NCBI RefSeq assembly: GCF_000420405.1
Contig: NZ_ATUW01000001.1
Location: forward strand, 215,072-279,071
Origin: Winkia neuii subsp. neuii DSM 8576
GTDB taxonomy: Bacteria > Actinomycetota > Actinomycetes > Actinomycetales > Actinomycetaceae
Direction: 5' to 3'
DNA: 64,000 nucleotides
Positions 1-8,746 of this stretch are shown piece by piece. The notes under the pieces were generated by a model, which ran no database searches, was not told the DNA's origin, and saw only the letters and a program-made list of their open reading frames with translations. The translations under genes and the position numbers were made by a program. Each line of letters begins with the position of its first letter. The stretch's first letter is position 1.

Positions 1-688
1 AGGTCAATTCGATCATCTTAGTGAAGGCGCTCTGGCGTTCGCTGGCGCTGGTGTGCTGGTCGGTTACCAGGTTGTCCGAGACGGTGAACACGCCGAGGGC
101 GCGCGCCCCCGCCTGGGCAGCAACCGCGTACAGGCCGGCAGATTCCATTTCGACGGCGAGCACGCCCATCTTTGCCCACCGGGCATTTACAGTTTCGTCG
201 AAGTTGTAGAAGACGTCCGAGGACAAAATGTTGCCCACCCGGATGGGCACCTCGGCTTTGCGGGACTGCGCGTACACGCCCTCGAGCAAATCCCAGGAGG
301 CGGTGGGCGCCCAGGTGCCCGGCAGATCGTATTGGGTGATGAAGTGCGAATCGGTGGAGGCTGAGGCGGCCACTACCACGTCGTACAGGTCTAGGTCCTC
401 TTGCAGGGCCCCACACGAGCCCACGCGAATAATATTTTTCACCCCGTAGACGTGAATCAGCTCGTGAGCGTACAGGGAAATGGAGGGGATGCCCATGCCC
501 GATCCCATAACCGACACCTGCACTCCCTGGTAGGTGCCGGTGTATCCCAGCATTCCGCGCACCTGGTTAAATTGGCGGGCGTCGTCTAGGAAGGTTTCGG
601 CAATAAATTTGGCGCGCAGGGGGTCGCCTGGCATCAGTACTGTGTTGGCGATCGGCCCTGTTGGGTTTATGTGCGGGGTTTGCTGCAT
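1..688 (-). CDS. deoD: Purine nucleoside phosphorylase, DeoD type (C-terminus cut by window edge)
   Basis: Cytoplasmic enzyme that splits purine (deoxy)nucleosides with phosphate into base and (deoxy)ribose-1-phosphate in nucleoside salvage. The frame reads without a stop from an ATG at 688-686 to the window edge, giving 229 residues against about 235-240 for the family, so only a few C-terminal residues are missing. Family signatures visible are VLMPGDPLRAKFIAE near the start, VMGSGMGMPSISLYAHEL, IRVGSCGA, and VEMESAGLYAVAAQAGA with the conserved Met-Glu-Ser. A GGAAG ribosome-binding site lies upstream of the ATG. The downstream neighbour on this strand lies outside the window. Confidence 0.93.
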   Translation of the reverse strand, partial: MQQTPHINPTGPIANTVLMPGDPLRAKFIAETFLDDARQFNQVRGMLGYTGTYQGVQVSVMGSGMGIPSISLYAHELIHVYGVKNIIRVGSCGALQEDLDLYDVVVAASASTDSHFITQYDLPGTWAPTASWDLLEGVYAQSRKAEVPIRVGNILSSDVFYNFDETVNARWAKMGVLAVEMESAGLYAVAAQAGARALGVFTVSDNLVTDQHTSASERQSAFTKMIELT

Positions 689-811
689 TTGGGTTACTTC
701 CGGAGTTAGCTTTCGGCCTTTCTGGGCCGTTTGGGTCCGCTTAGAGAGTAAACACTTTCTGCCCGCTTTACATCTTTTCCTGGTGACGGCGCCTTGTGGG
801 TTACTCTTTGG

Positions 812-1453
812 CTAGGCGGCCCGGGTGTGTGCCGGGGTGAGGGTTGTAATCGTTTTTAGGGCAGAGTTCAGTTCCGCCCGGGTGCGCACCTTTAGGGTGA
901 GGGCGGCGCATTGGCGTAGTAATTTTGCTGCGCGAGCGGGCGGGAGGGACGCGGGTACGGTCAATATCAGCTTGGCGCGGGCTCGCTTTGCGGCCGCTAG
1001 AACGCCGCCTATGGCGTTAGGGCCGACCTCGTCTACGTCTACCTGTACGTGGGAGGGGCCGAGCAGGGACAGTGAGCGCATTACTTGGCCAGCAGTGCGG
1101 GCTCTTATTCCCCACTCGCCGATCGCGCCCTGGGCGCGCAGTTCGTTTAGCACGTCAACAGTTTTCGCGCTAACCAGCATTTGGGCACTGTAGCCGGCCA
1201 CCAGCGCCAGGTCTATGGGACGCTGCTCGGCGGCGGCTAGAAGTTTTAGTTTTAGTAGCTCTGGGTTTATTCCGTAGTCGCCTTTTAGTTTGTGTTTTGG
1301 TTCCCCCACAGCGAGGGCGATGAGGCCGGTGGCATTTATGCTGTTGGGCACGCGAAATTCGGTGAGGGGTGCCGGCGAGGGCGGCAGGAGCGTTTCCGTG
1401 GCGATTGTGACGCCTAGTAATGGGGCCTGGGATGAAGGTTCTAATCTAGCCAT
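812..1453 (-). CDS. Aldo/keto-reductase-like hypothetical protein
   Basis: A 213-residue protein that I do not recognise with certainty. The middle contains a segment (VDVLNELRAQGAIGEWGIR, about residues 100-118) that resembles the aldo/keto-reductase element in which a helix ends with 'GKIRAIGVSN', followed by an HVQVDV strand like the family's 'vQveyn' segment. The catalytic Asp-Tyr-Lys-His set of that family is not evident and the protein is about 100 residues shorter than an active reductase. It may be a non-catalytic or degenerate TIM-barrel derivative. It is transcribed in the same direction as deoD. Upstream (1454-1625) is an AT-rich gap shared with the divergent LppM-like gene. Confidence 0.6.
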   Translation of the reverse strand: MARLEPSSQAPLLGVTIATETLLPPSPAPLTEFRVPNSINATGLIALAVGEPKHKLKGDYGINPELLKLKLLAAAEQRPIDLALVAGYSAQMLVSAKTVDVLNELRAQGAIGEWGIRARTAGQVMRSLSLLGPSHVQVDVDEVGPNAIGGVLAAAKRARAKLILTVPASLPPARAAKLLRQCAALTLKVRTRAELNSALKTITTLTPAHTRAA

Positions 1454-1625
1454 AGATTACTTTTAGCAAACCTTCTTTGCTTTTGCTTTACTTTTTTATT
1501 AACTTTTCTAGGTTTACTGAATCTACCTGTTGCTACGCAAATTCCGGCGCCCTATTCCAGGGACTAAAGGCCGCTTCGGCGCGCTACATTACCCGGTGAG
1601 GCCAATATTGTGGAACCCTTAACCC

Positions 1626-2627
1626 ATGAACCAGGATTGCTCCCCCACCCGCCCTCGTGCTTTTGCCGCGCTAGCGTTGTTAGTCGGGCTGTGCGCCGCG
1701 CTTTCGGGGTGCGAATCAACCACGGCTATTAGAATCTACCCCGACCAGACCTACACGCTGCACGCCACCATGGGAATCCCCAAAAACGAGGGCAGCCAGA
1801 TCACCTGCGCTTCGTTGCAGAACTTGCTATTGGAGGCAGGCGGGCAGGGCCAGACGCGCGTACTCGACAGGTCGACTGTAAAGCAGACTCGCTGCACTAT
1901 TGACTTCACCAAGCCGCAACCGATTGCCTCTTCGGGGGCCCCTTTTGTGACTATCAAACACTATTCTGGGCGTTACAGCGTTTCCCTGCCCGGCGACCCC
2001 AGCTACTCAAACCTGAACGAGAATACCCGCTTCAAGTTGTCGCTGACCTTCCCCGGGCCCATCACCGACACTTCGGGAGCTGCTGGAGGCAAGGTAGACG
2101 GGGACACTATCACCTGGACCAATCCGAAAGTTTTAAATACCGGGTTCGAGGTCGAAGCTCGCGACAATGCCGGCTTCTCGCTTTCGCAGGTCCTAATTTG
2201 GGCGCTGATGGCCGCCCTATTAATGCTTGCACTAGGCATGTCCAGAGCGCTCGGCAGGCCCGATTCGTTCCAGAAGATGCGCAGGCGCTGGCGCGCTTTT
2301 TGGATCCCCACGCGCACAAAGATCTTCGCCTCCACTCGCGCAGGTAAGGCCTTTGCAACCAAGGCGGCCGCTTCGGCAAGGGACTCGAAGGCCTCCCGTT
2401 CCGCCCTCGCTAGCGTTCGGAGGGGCGCAAAAGCTAGCGCCGAATGGGCCCGTAAAACCGGGAAGGCTGCTGTTGCGCTCGCCAGGAGGGGAGTCGCCGG
2501 CATGCGGCGCAAGGATATCCGCTCGCAAGGCAGCGAGCAGGACCCGCAGCCCGCTCGAAGCGAAGATGACTCACGGACTGCCCAAAAGGCTGGTTCCACC
2601 TCAACCGAAACGAGTGAAACAGACTAA
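1626..2627 (+). CDS. LppM-type lipoprotein with basic cytoplasmic tail
   Basis: 333 residues. An N-terminal signal peptide ends in the lipobox LSGC (Cys at about residue 29), so the protein should be lipid-anchored on the outer face of the membrane. Residues 30-185 form the LppM-like domain (begins TTAIRIYPDQTYTLHATM). A transmembrane helix follows at about 188-208 (VLIWALMAALLMLALGM). The remaining roughly 120 residues are rich in Lys, Arg, Ala and Ser (many AKA/SAR patterns), which would lie in the cytoplasm. In mycobacteria LppM is implicated in interaction with host phagosomes; a role here is inference only. The basic tail is longer than I would expect for the family. Confidence 0.75.
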   Translation: MNQDCSPTRPRAFAALALLVGLCAALSGCESTTAIRIYPDQTYTLHATMGIPKNEGSQITCASLQNLLLEAGGQGQTRVLDRSTVKQTRCTIDFTKPQPIASSGAPFVTIKHYSGRYSVSLPGDPSYSNLNENTRFKLSLTFPGPITDTSGAAGGKVDGDTITWTNPKVLNTGFEVEARDNAGFSLSQVLIWALMAALLMLALGMSRALGRPDSFQKMRRRWRAFWIPTRTKIFASTRAGKAFATKAAASARDSKASRSALASVRRGAKASAEWARKTGKAAVALARRGVAGMRRKDIRSQGSEQDPQPARSEDDSRTAQKAGSTSTETSETD

Positions 2628-2711
2628 CCATACGGCAAATAATGGCAAATTAGCCATATTTGCGCAGGTCTCCTTTACAGCATTCGGCAATGAAGGGCTA
2701 GGGTGGTTAGG

Positions 2712-2725
2712 TCGACGCGCGTCGA
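2712..2725. promoter_or_regulatory. 14-bp palindrome, candidate LacI operator
   Basis: A perfect palindrome, TCGACGCGCGTCGA, with a central CG-rich core lies 48 bases upstream of the sugar-binding protein start. LacI-family regulators bind palindromes of this size centred on CG, and a LacI-type gene lies at the end of the same cluster, so it is the natural candidate ligand. I did not see a second copy of the exact palindrome upstream of the LacI gene. Confidence 0.45.
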
Positions 2726-2772
2726 AACAGCGCGCCCTGCCTCGTTCCGACTGACAAAGGAGTTACGCGGAT

Positions 2773-4068
2773 ATGAAAACAAAAGCGCTCTCGCTTGGCG
2801 CTTTGGCCGCCTGTGCCGCCCTCGCCCTTACGGCCTGTGCGGGCAACACGGTAAGCGAGAAAGATATAAAAGCGGGCAAGCTGGAAGGCCGCGGCCCAAT
2901 CACCTACGTACAGGGCAAAGACAACTCGGGCAAACTAGCCCCAATGCTCGAAGATTGGAATAAAGCCCACCCCAAAGAACCCGTAACCATGATCGAGCTG
3001 TCCTCTGAAGCAGACCAACAGCGCAACTCGATGGTGCAAAACGCGCAAACAAAATCCGACTCGTTTTGCGTTCTTTCACTAGACAACGTGTGGGTGGCCG
3101 AATTCGCCGCCTACCGGTGGATCATGCCCCTGCCCGCTAAGGAATTCCCCAAAGACAAGATCCTGCCGCCAGTTTGGAAAACCGGCCAATACCGCAACCA
3201 GCTGTTTGCCATGCCGCACGGTTCCGACGGGGGCATCCTGTACTACCGCAAAGACCTACTAGAGCAGGCCGGGGTAAACGAAGCCCCCAAAACCTGGGAC
3301 GACATGAAGGCCGGCTGTAAGGCGGTGCGCTCCTTGCCCGGCCACAAAGACATCGGCTGCTACGCCGGCCAGATGGCCAAATACGAAGGCCTAACCGTAA
3401 ATGCTGACGAAGCTATTCACGCCTTCGGCGGCAAAACTGTCGACAGTGACGGCAAGGTGAAAGTAGATTCTGCACAAGCCAAGAGGGGACTGCAGGTCCT
3501 TGCCGACGGCTTCAAGGATGGCTTTATCCCCAAGGAAGCGCTCACCTACAAAGAAGAAGAAGGGCGCAACGCCTTCGAATCCGACCGCGTCCTGTACTAC
3601 CGCAACTGGCCCTACCAATACGCCCTCTCGAAAGAAAAATTGGGCGACAAAATGGGGGTGGCCCCAATGCCCGGCTTCACCGCAGACAAGCCCGAGGGCG
3701 GCACCTCCTCCCTAGGTGGGCACAACGCCGCCATCTCGGCATTTTGCAAAAACAAGGCCACCAGTTTGGACTTCATCAAGTGGTACACCTCAGAACCAAT
3801 CCAGCGGCGTCTCCTGACCGAAACCACACTGGCCCCCATCTACACCTCGCTGTACGACGAGCCTGAACTAATCAAGCAATTCCCCTACCTGCCGGCGCTA
3901 AAGAAATCCATCGAAAGTGCCGTCCCCCGCCCGCAGGTCTACAACTACGGGGACGTTTCAACCGCCATCCAGGACGCGGTCTTCCCCGTGCTCAAAGGCG
4001 AAAAAGAAACCGGCCCCGCCCTCGACGGCTTAGCAAAGAAGCTAACCGACATGACGTCGGGAAAGTAA
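2773..4068 (+). CDS. Sugar ABC transporter substrate-binding lipoprotein
   Basis: 431-residue extracellular solute-binding protein of the MalE/group 1 type, expected to capture an oligosaccharide (maltose- or trehalose-like) outside the membrane. A lipoprotein signal peptide ends LALTACAG (Cys at about residue 21). Hinge and ligand regions typical of the family follow, for example FAMPHGSDGGILYYRKDLLEQAG and SSLGGHNAAISAFCKN. Start is ATG with AAAGGAG about ten bases upstream. It is the first gene of an operon with two permeases (11 bases to the next start) and a GH13 glucosidase, which supports an alpha-glucoside as substrate. Confidence 0.9.
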   Translation: MKTKALSLGALAACAALALTACAGNTVSEKDIKAGKLEGRGPITYVQGKDNSGKLAPMLEDWNKAHPKEPVTMIELSSEADQQRNSMVQNAQTKSDSFCVLSLDNVWVAEFAAYRWIMPLPAKEFPKDKILPPVWKTGQYRNQLFAMPHGSDGGILYYRKDLLEQAGVNEAPKTWDDMKAGCKAVRSLPGHKDIGCYAGQMAKYEGLTVNADEAIHAFGGKTVDSDGKVKVDSAQAKRGLQVLADGFKDGFIPKEALTYKEEEGRNAFESDRVLYYRNWPYQYALSKEKLGDKMGVAPMPGFTADKPEGGTSSLGGHNAAISAFCKNKATSLDFIKWYTSEPIQRRLLTETTLAPIYTSLYDEPELIKQFPYLPALKKSIESAVPRPQVYNYGDVSTAIQDAVFPVLKGEKETGPALDGLAKKLTDMTSGK

Positions 4069-4078
4069 GGAAGTTGGC

Positions 4079-5140
4079 ATGTCTAAATCAAAATCTCTGG
4101 CACTGACCGACTCGGGCAAGGCGCAGGCGAAACTGGCAGGCTGGTTAGTATCGCCCACCGTCATAGTCATCGCGATCGTAATCATTTTCCCCACCATTTC
4201 CGCCCTCTACCAGTCCCTGTGGGGCTTTCGCGGGATCGACCCGGCAACCGGCTTCGTGCGCGAAAGCGAACCGTTTGTAGGGCTGGAAAACTACCTAAAT
4301 ATTTTCCGAGGTGACACGGGCACCCGCTTCTGGAACGCATTCTGGAACACCACCTTCTTCGCCACCGTAACCGTGGCAATCGAAGCAGTGTTGGGCGTGG
4401 CCATGGCACTAATCATGCACAAGGCGATGAAGGGACGCGGGCTGGTACGCGCTGCAATCTTGGTGCCCTGGGCAATTCCCACCGCCGTATCTGCGGTGCT
4501 GTGGAAGTGGATCTTCGATTCCCACGGAGCCGCCAACGCGCTGCTGAACACGCAGGTGCTGTGGGCTACCTCGGACTGGCCCGCAAAATTTGCGATCATA
4601 ATCGCCGACACTTGGAAAACTGCCCCCTTCATTGGGCTGCTCACTCTAGCCGGGTTGCAAGTTATCCCCGACGACGTCTATGAAGCCGCCAAAATAGATG
4701 GGGCCGGCGCCTGGCGCAGATTCATTACCATCACCCTGCCGCTAGTAAAACCCGCCCTAGTTGTAGCCGTCCTGTTCCGCATGCTCGACGCACTGCGCAT
4801 GTTCGATCTGCCCTACATCTTGATCGGCCCCCGCAAAGGCTCAGTCGAGACCCTGTCGATGCTAGTGCAAGACGACGCCTCCAACCTGCGCTACGGCAGT
4901 GCGGCCGCCTACGCGGTAGTGCTCTTCATCTACGTGTTCATGATCGCTTTCGCCTTCATAAAAGTGTTGGGGGCCGAACTCGTAGACGAACCAAATTCCG
5001 GCTCCAAACTGCGCCTCTCCCAATTCTTCAAGAGGTCGAAAAAGCCGCACTATTCCACGCGCCCAGCTGAAATCAGCCGGGCCCAAAGGGCTGGTTCCAC
5101 CCGGGAGGGCACCCCAAAGGGGAAGGAGCAAGAGCGATGA
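4079..5140 (+). CDS. Sugar ABC transporter permease, MalF-like
   Basis: 353-residue inner-membrane permease with six predicted helices. The binding-protein-dependent transport signature that contacts the ATPase (EAAKIDGAGAWRRFITITLP) lies at about residues 202-221. A charged C-terminal extension of about 40 residues is rich in Lys/Arg. AAGGAAG precedes the ATG. Its stop codon overlaps the next permease start (ATGA at 5137-5140), so the two permease subunits are translationally coupled. It forms the membrane channel with the MalG-like partner. No ATP-binding subunit is encoded nearby, so a shared ATPase elsewhere is likely. Confidence 0.92.
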   Translation: MSKSKSLALTDSGKAQAKLAGWLVSPTVIVIAIVIIFPTISALYQSLWGFRGIDPATGFVRESEPFVGLENYLNIFRGDTGTRFWNAFWNTTFFATVTVAIEAVLGVAMALIMHKAMKGRGLVRAAILVPWAIPTAVSAVLWKWIFDSHGAANALLNTQVLWATSDWPAKFAIIIADTWKTAPFIGLLTLAGLQVIPDDVYEAAKIDGAGAWRRFITITLPLVKPALVVAVLFRMLDALRMFDLPYILIGPRKGSVETLSMLVQDDASNLRYGSAAAYAVVLFIYVFMIAFAFIKVLGAELVDEPNSGSKLRLSQFFKRSKKPHYSTRPAEISRAQRAGSTREGTPKGKEQER

Positions 5141-5982
5141 AGCAATCCAAACTAAAAGCGGGACTGTCCAACACGTCCTCGTGGATAGGCATAGCCGCAA
5201 TCGTAATCTTCTGCCTGGCGCCCTTCTACTGGATGGTCGTCTCGTCCCTGCGCCCCACCAAGGACATCTTCGAAACCACCCTGTGGCCCAAAACGGTGTC
5301 CATGGAAAACTACACGCAGGTATTCGACCCCTCCCGCCAATTCGGTAGGTCGCTACTGAACTCGATCATTGTGGCCGGGGTTACTACAGTGCTCGCTCTG
5401 CTAATCGCAACGATCACCGCCTACGCGCTGGCCCGCCTGGAATTTCCGGGCAAATCGATCATTTTGACCATCGTTATAGCCACCTCGATGTTCCCGCTCG
5501 TGGCAATCGTGGTACCGCTACTAAAACTCTTCACCGCGTGGGGGTGGATCAACACCTTCCAGGCCATGATCCTGCCTGATCTATCCTTCGCCTTGCCACT
5601 GGCAGTGTGGAACCTAACCAGCTTCTTCAAGCAAATGCCACGCGAACTAGAGCAGGCCGCAATGGTAGACGGCTGCACCCCAGGGCAAGCGTTCCGGCGG
5701 GTAATACTGCCCATCGCCGCCCCCGGCGTATTCACCACCGCAATCATCGTGTTCATCAACACGTGGAACGAATTCCTGATCGCCGTGACCATGGTCAACG
5801 ACCCAGGGATGCAAACCGCCCCGGTAGCAATATCGAAATTCGGTGGCGTGAGCGGGTTCGAAACCCCGTTCGGCTCACAAATGGCAGCGGGCGTGGTAGT
5901 AACTATCCCGCTGGTAATCCTGGTGCTGCTATTCCAGCGCCGAATCGTAACCGGCCTCGCAGCCGGCGGCGTAAAACAGTAA
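5137..5982 (+). CDS. Sugar ABC transporter permease, MalG-like
   Basis: 281-residue partner permease with six hydrophobic segments. The conserved cytoplasmic loop (EQAAMVDGCTPGQAFRRVIL, about residues 172-191) is the ATPase docking motif. The C-terminus (VTGLAAGGVKQ) has the 'GLtaGavKG'-like ending typical of MalG homologues. It overlaps the upstream permease by four bases and is followed after 18 bases by the glucosidase gene. Together with the binding protein it should import an alpha-glucoside that the downstream enzyme cleaves inside the cell. Confidence 0.93.
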   Translation: MKQSKLKAGLSNTSSWIGIAAIVIFCLAPFYWMVVSSLRPTKDIFETTLWPKTVSMENYTQVFDPSRQFGRSLLNSIIVAGVTTVLALLIATITAYALARLEFPGKSIILTIVIATSMFPLVAIVVPLLKLFTAWGWINTFQAMILPDLSFALPLAVWNLTSFFKQMPRELEQAAMVDGCTPGQAFRRVILPIAAPGVFTTAIIVFINTWNEFLIAVTMVNDPGMQTAPVAISKFGGVSGFETPFGSQMAAGVVVTIPLVILVLLFQRRIVTGLAAGGVKQ

Positions 5983-6000
5983 GAATCTAAGGAGGGAATC

Positions 6001-7668
6001 TTGACCGATACCGCTATGCGCCCAGACATGGATCAGTGGTGGCGCAGCGCAGTGATCTACCAGGTCTACCCGCGTTCCTTTGCGGACTCGGGAGCCGACG
6101 GCCTGGGCGATCTACCAGGCATCATTTCAAAACTGGACTACCTGGCAAAACTCGGGGTAGACGCGATTTGGATATCGCCGTTCTACCCCTCCCCCCAGGC
6201 CGACGCAGGCTACGACGTAGCTAACTATTTCGACATCAACCCCGATTACGGCACCCTGGCCGACTACGACAAACTCGTAGCCCGGGCCCACGCCCTCGGG
6301 ATGAAAGTAGTAATAGACGTGGTGCCCAACCACTCCTCTTCAGAGCACGAGTGGTTCAAAGAAGCGCTAGCTGCCGGGCCCAAATCCCCCGAACGCGACC
6401 GCTACATTTTCCGCTATAGCGAGGGCGAAGCCCCCAACAACTGGGGTTCCATGTTTGGGGGTCCCGCCTGGAGCAAGGTCGACCAGCTAACCGGCAAAGA
6501 GGAAGACTGCGGCTGGTGGTATCTGCACCTGTTCGACCCCAAACAGCCGGACTTCAACTGGGAAAATCCCGACGTACACGAGCTGTTCAAGAAATATCTG
6601 CGCTTCTGGTGCGAGCGGGGAACCGACGGGTTCCGCGTGGATGTAGCCCACGGCCTAGTAAAGGCAGAAGGCCTTCCCAACGACGCAATCGGCCCGGACC
6701 GCTGGCAGAGCGAAGCCACTGGGGACCAGACCGACCTGGGCCCCTACTACGACCAAGACGGCGTGCACGAGATCTACCGCGAATGGCGGAAGGTGCTGGA
6801 CGAATTCGGGCGCGACCGGATGCTAGTTGCCGAAGCTTGGGTAGAGCCGCTCTCGCGCACCGCCCGCTACGTGCGCGAAGACGAAATGAGCCAGGCCTTC
6901 AACTTCGCCTATTTGAAAGCCCCCTGGGACGGGCCCCAACTGCGGCAGGTGATCGACTTGACCCGTGCCGAATTCGGCAAGGTGGGCGCGCCCGTGACCT
7001 GGGTGCTTTCAAACCACGACGTGGTTCGCCACGCCACCCGCTTGGGCTACGAGGTAGGCCATGACACGGACTCCGGTATCAGTGCCAGGGACCCGCAGCC
7101 CAACCGCGAGCTGGGACTGCGCCGGGCCCTGGCCGCCACCACCTTCATGTTAGGCCTGCCCGGCGGCGCCTACTTGTATCAGGGCGAAGAACTCGGCCTG
7201 CCCGAGCACACCACCCTAGACGATTCCGCCCGCCAGGATCCCACCTGGTTCCGCACCGGCAAAAAGATCCCGGGCAGGGACGGTTGCCGCATCCCGCTGC
7301 CGTGGAAACACGACGCGAAAAATTACGGCTTCGGCACGGGCACGCCCTGGCTGCCCCAACCTAAGCTGTGGGGGGAGCTGGCGGTTGACTTGCAAGAGCA
7401 AGATCCCGCCTCGCCGCTTTCGCACTACCGCCACCTGCTTTCCCAAAGGCGGGCCTTCGACCTCGGCAAAGGGGAGCTGGCCTGGCAGCACAGCCCAGAA
7501 CAGCTGTTGGCGTTCAAGAACGGCAACATTTTGGTGGCCCTGAACCTGGGTGAGACGGCTGAACTAGATTTTGCCGGCGAAGCTGTTGTGGCCACCGCGG
7601 GGGCGAGTGTCGAGGGCGGCAAGGTGCGCCTCGAACGCGACAGTGCCATTTGGGTGCATTTGAACTAG
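6001..7668 (+). CDS. GH13 alpha-glucosidase / oligo-1,6-glucosidase type
   Basis: 555-residue cytoplasmic glycoside hydrolase. The (beta/alpha)8 barrel carries all GH13 signatures: DVVPNHSS, GFRVDVAHGL with nucleophile Asp214, MLVAEAW with acid/base Glu278, and VLSNHD with Asp340. The N-terminal WWRSAVIYQVYPRSFADS is the classic start of alpha-glucosidases that act on short maltose, isomaltose or trehalose-type sugars. Start is TTG, supported by a strong AAGGAGGG at 5989-5996. It lacks a signal peptide, so it works on sugar brought in by the preceding transporter. Exact substrate cannot be read from sequence. Confidence 0.92.
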   Translation: MTDTAMRPDMDQWWRSAVIYQVYPRSFADSGADGLGDLPGIISKLDYLAKLGVDAIWISPFYPSPQADAGYDVANYFDINPDYGTLADYDKLVARAHALGMKVVIDVVPNHSSSEHEWFKEALAAGPKSPERDRYIFRYSEGEAPNNWGSMFGGPAWSKVDQLTGKEEDCGWWYLHLFDPKQPDFNWENPDVHELFKKYLRFWCERGTDGFRVDVAHGLVKAEGLPNDAIGPDRWQSEATGDQTDLGPYYDQDGVHEIYREWRKVLDEFGRDRMLVAEAWVEPLSRTARYVREDEMSQAFNFAYLKAPWDGPQLRQVIDLTRAEFGKVGAPVTWVLSNHDVVRHATRLGYEVGHDTDSGISARDPQPNRELGLRRALAATTFMLGLPGGAYLYQGEELGLPEHTTLDDSARQDPTWFRTGKKIPGRDGCRIPLPWKHDAKNYGFGTGTPWLPQPKLWGELAVDLQEQDPASPLSHYRHLLSQRRAFDLGKGELAWQHSPEQLLAFKNGNILVALNLGETAELDFAGEAVVATAGASVEGGKVRLERDSAIWVHLN

Positions 7669-7710
7669 CGGCAACCCAACGGTTTACGGAACACAGACGG
7701 CGAGGGCGAT

Positions 7711-8715
7711 ATGGTCACCAGGCAGGAAGTAGCGCAAGCTGCGGGCGTGTCGCCCTCGACCGTCTCGTACGTGCTCTCAGGGAGGAGGCCCACTTCGGCA
7801 GCCACCCGCGAGCGCGTGCTGGCCACCATAGACAGGTTGGGTTATGTTCCCAACGCCAGGGCGAGTGCGCTGGCTTCGCGGTCTATGCGCACTATCGGCC
7901 TGCACACTGTGCCCGCCGTGTACGGGGTTGATTCGGTGGCAACCGAATACATGGCTGGCATGCACGCCCAGGTGCAGCGGGCGGGGGCCTCTTTGGTGCT
8001 TCCTTTTATTACTGGGGCCGACCCGGAGGATTTCCGCACCTTTTTGCGTTCACACGTGGTGGACACGATGATTTTGATGGACGTTTCCCGCCAGGATTGG
8101 CGCGAGCAGGTCATGTTGGAGGAGCATTTTCCCGGCGTTTTGTTGGGTTCTACGGGCAGGGCTGCAGGGCTGCCGTTTGTGGAGTCAGATTTTGCTGCGG
8201 TTGGGAATATGGCCGTTGCCGAGGGCGCCCGTCGCGGGCACAGGCGGGCGCTGCTGCTCACCCGCAAGGTGTTAGACGACGGGTCGGTCCCGCGCACGGG
8301 ACGTACCATAGCCGATTCGGCTATTGCGACTTGCAAGGGCGCCGGCATCTGGGTGCAGGAGCGCTGCGTGCCTACCGACCCGCGCTGTGCCAGTGAGGTG
8401 GCCGAGGCGCTTCGCGCTCCGGGCGCCCCCACCTTGCTGTTGGCAGAGAACGCGGAGGTGGCCTCTGTTGTGGTGGTTCTGCTGGCAGAGGGCGGCAAGG
8501 TGCTTGGGCGCGACTATTCGGTGATTGCCCTGGGCGGGCAGGCCCGTTTTCACCCCTACATTGCGCCCCTATTCACCGAGGTTTCCACTCCGAGGGACCA
8601 GATGGGAGCCGAAACGGTGCGCATGGCCCTGGCAAGAGGGGAAGCGGTGGATTCAAAAGTGTACCCACCCAAAATCATAGATAGAGGGACCCTGGCGAAC
8701 GCTCCCTCGCACTGA
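7711..8715 (+). CDS. LacI-family transcriptional regulator
   Basis: 334 residues. The N-terminal helix-turn-helix (TRQEVAQAAGVSPSTVSYVL) and hinge region (LGYVPNARASALASRSMRTIGL) are standard LacI type, followed by a periplasmic-binding-protein-like sensor domain. It closes the sugar operon (42 bases after the glucosidase) and most likely controls it in response to the imported sugar or its cleavage product. A candidate operator is the palindrome at 2712-2725. Start is ATG after a GGCGAGGG that serves as ribosome-binding site and happens to be a copy of the abundant CGAGGGCG motif. Confidence 0.92.
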   Translation: MVTRQEVAQAAGVSPSTVSYVLSGRRPTSAATRERVLATIDRLGYVPNARASALASRSMRTIGLHTVPAVYGVDSVATEYMAGMHAQVQRAGASLVLPFITGADPEDFRTFLRSHVVDTMILMDVSRQDWREQVMLEEHFPGVLLGSTGRAAGLPFVESDFAAVGNMAVAEGARRGHRRALLLTRKVLDDGSVPRTGRTIADSAIATCKGAGIWVQERCVPTDPRCASEVAEALRAPGAPTLLLAENAEVASVVVVLLAEGGKVLGRDYSVIALGGQARFHPYIAPLFTEVSTPRDQMGAETVRMALARGEAVDSKVYPPKIIDRGTLANAPSH

Positions 8716-8746
8716 AGTACAATTTCCGGCAGGTTCTGGAGAGGCA

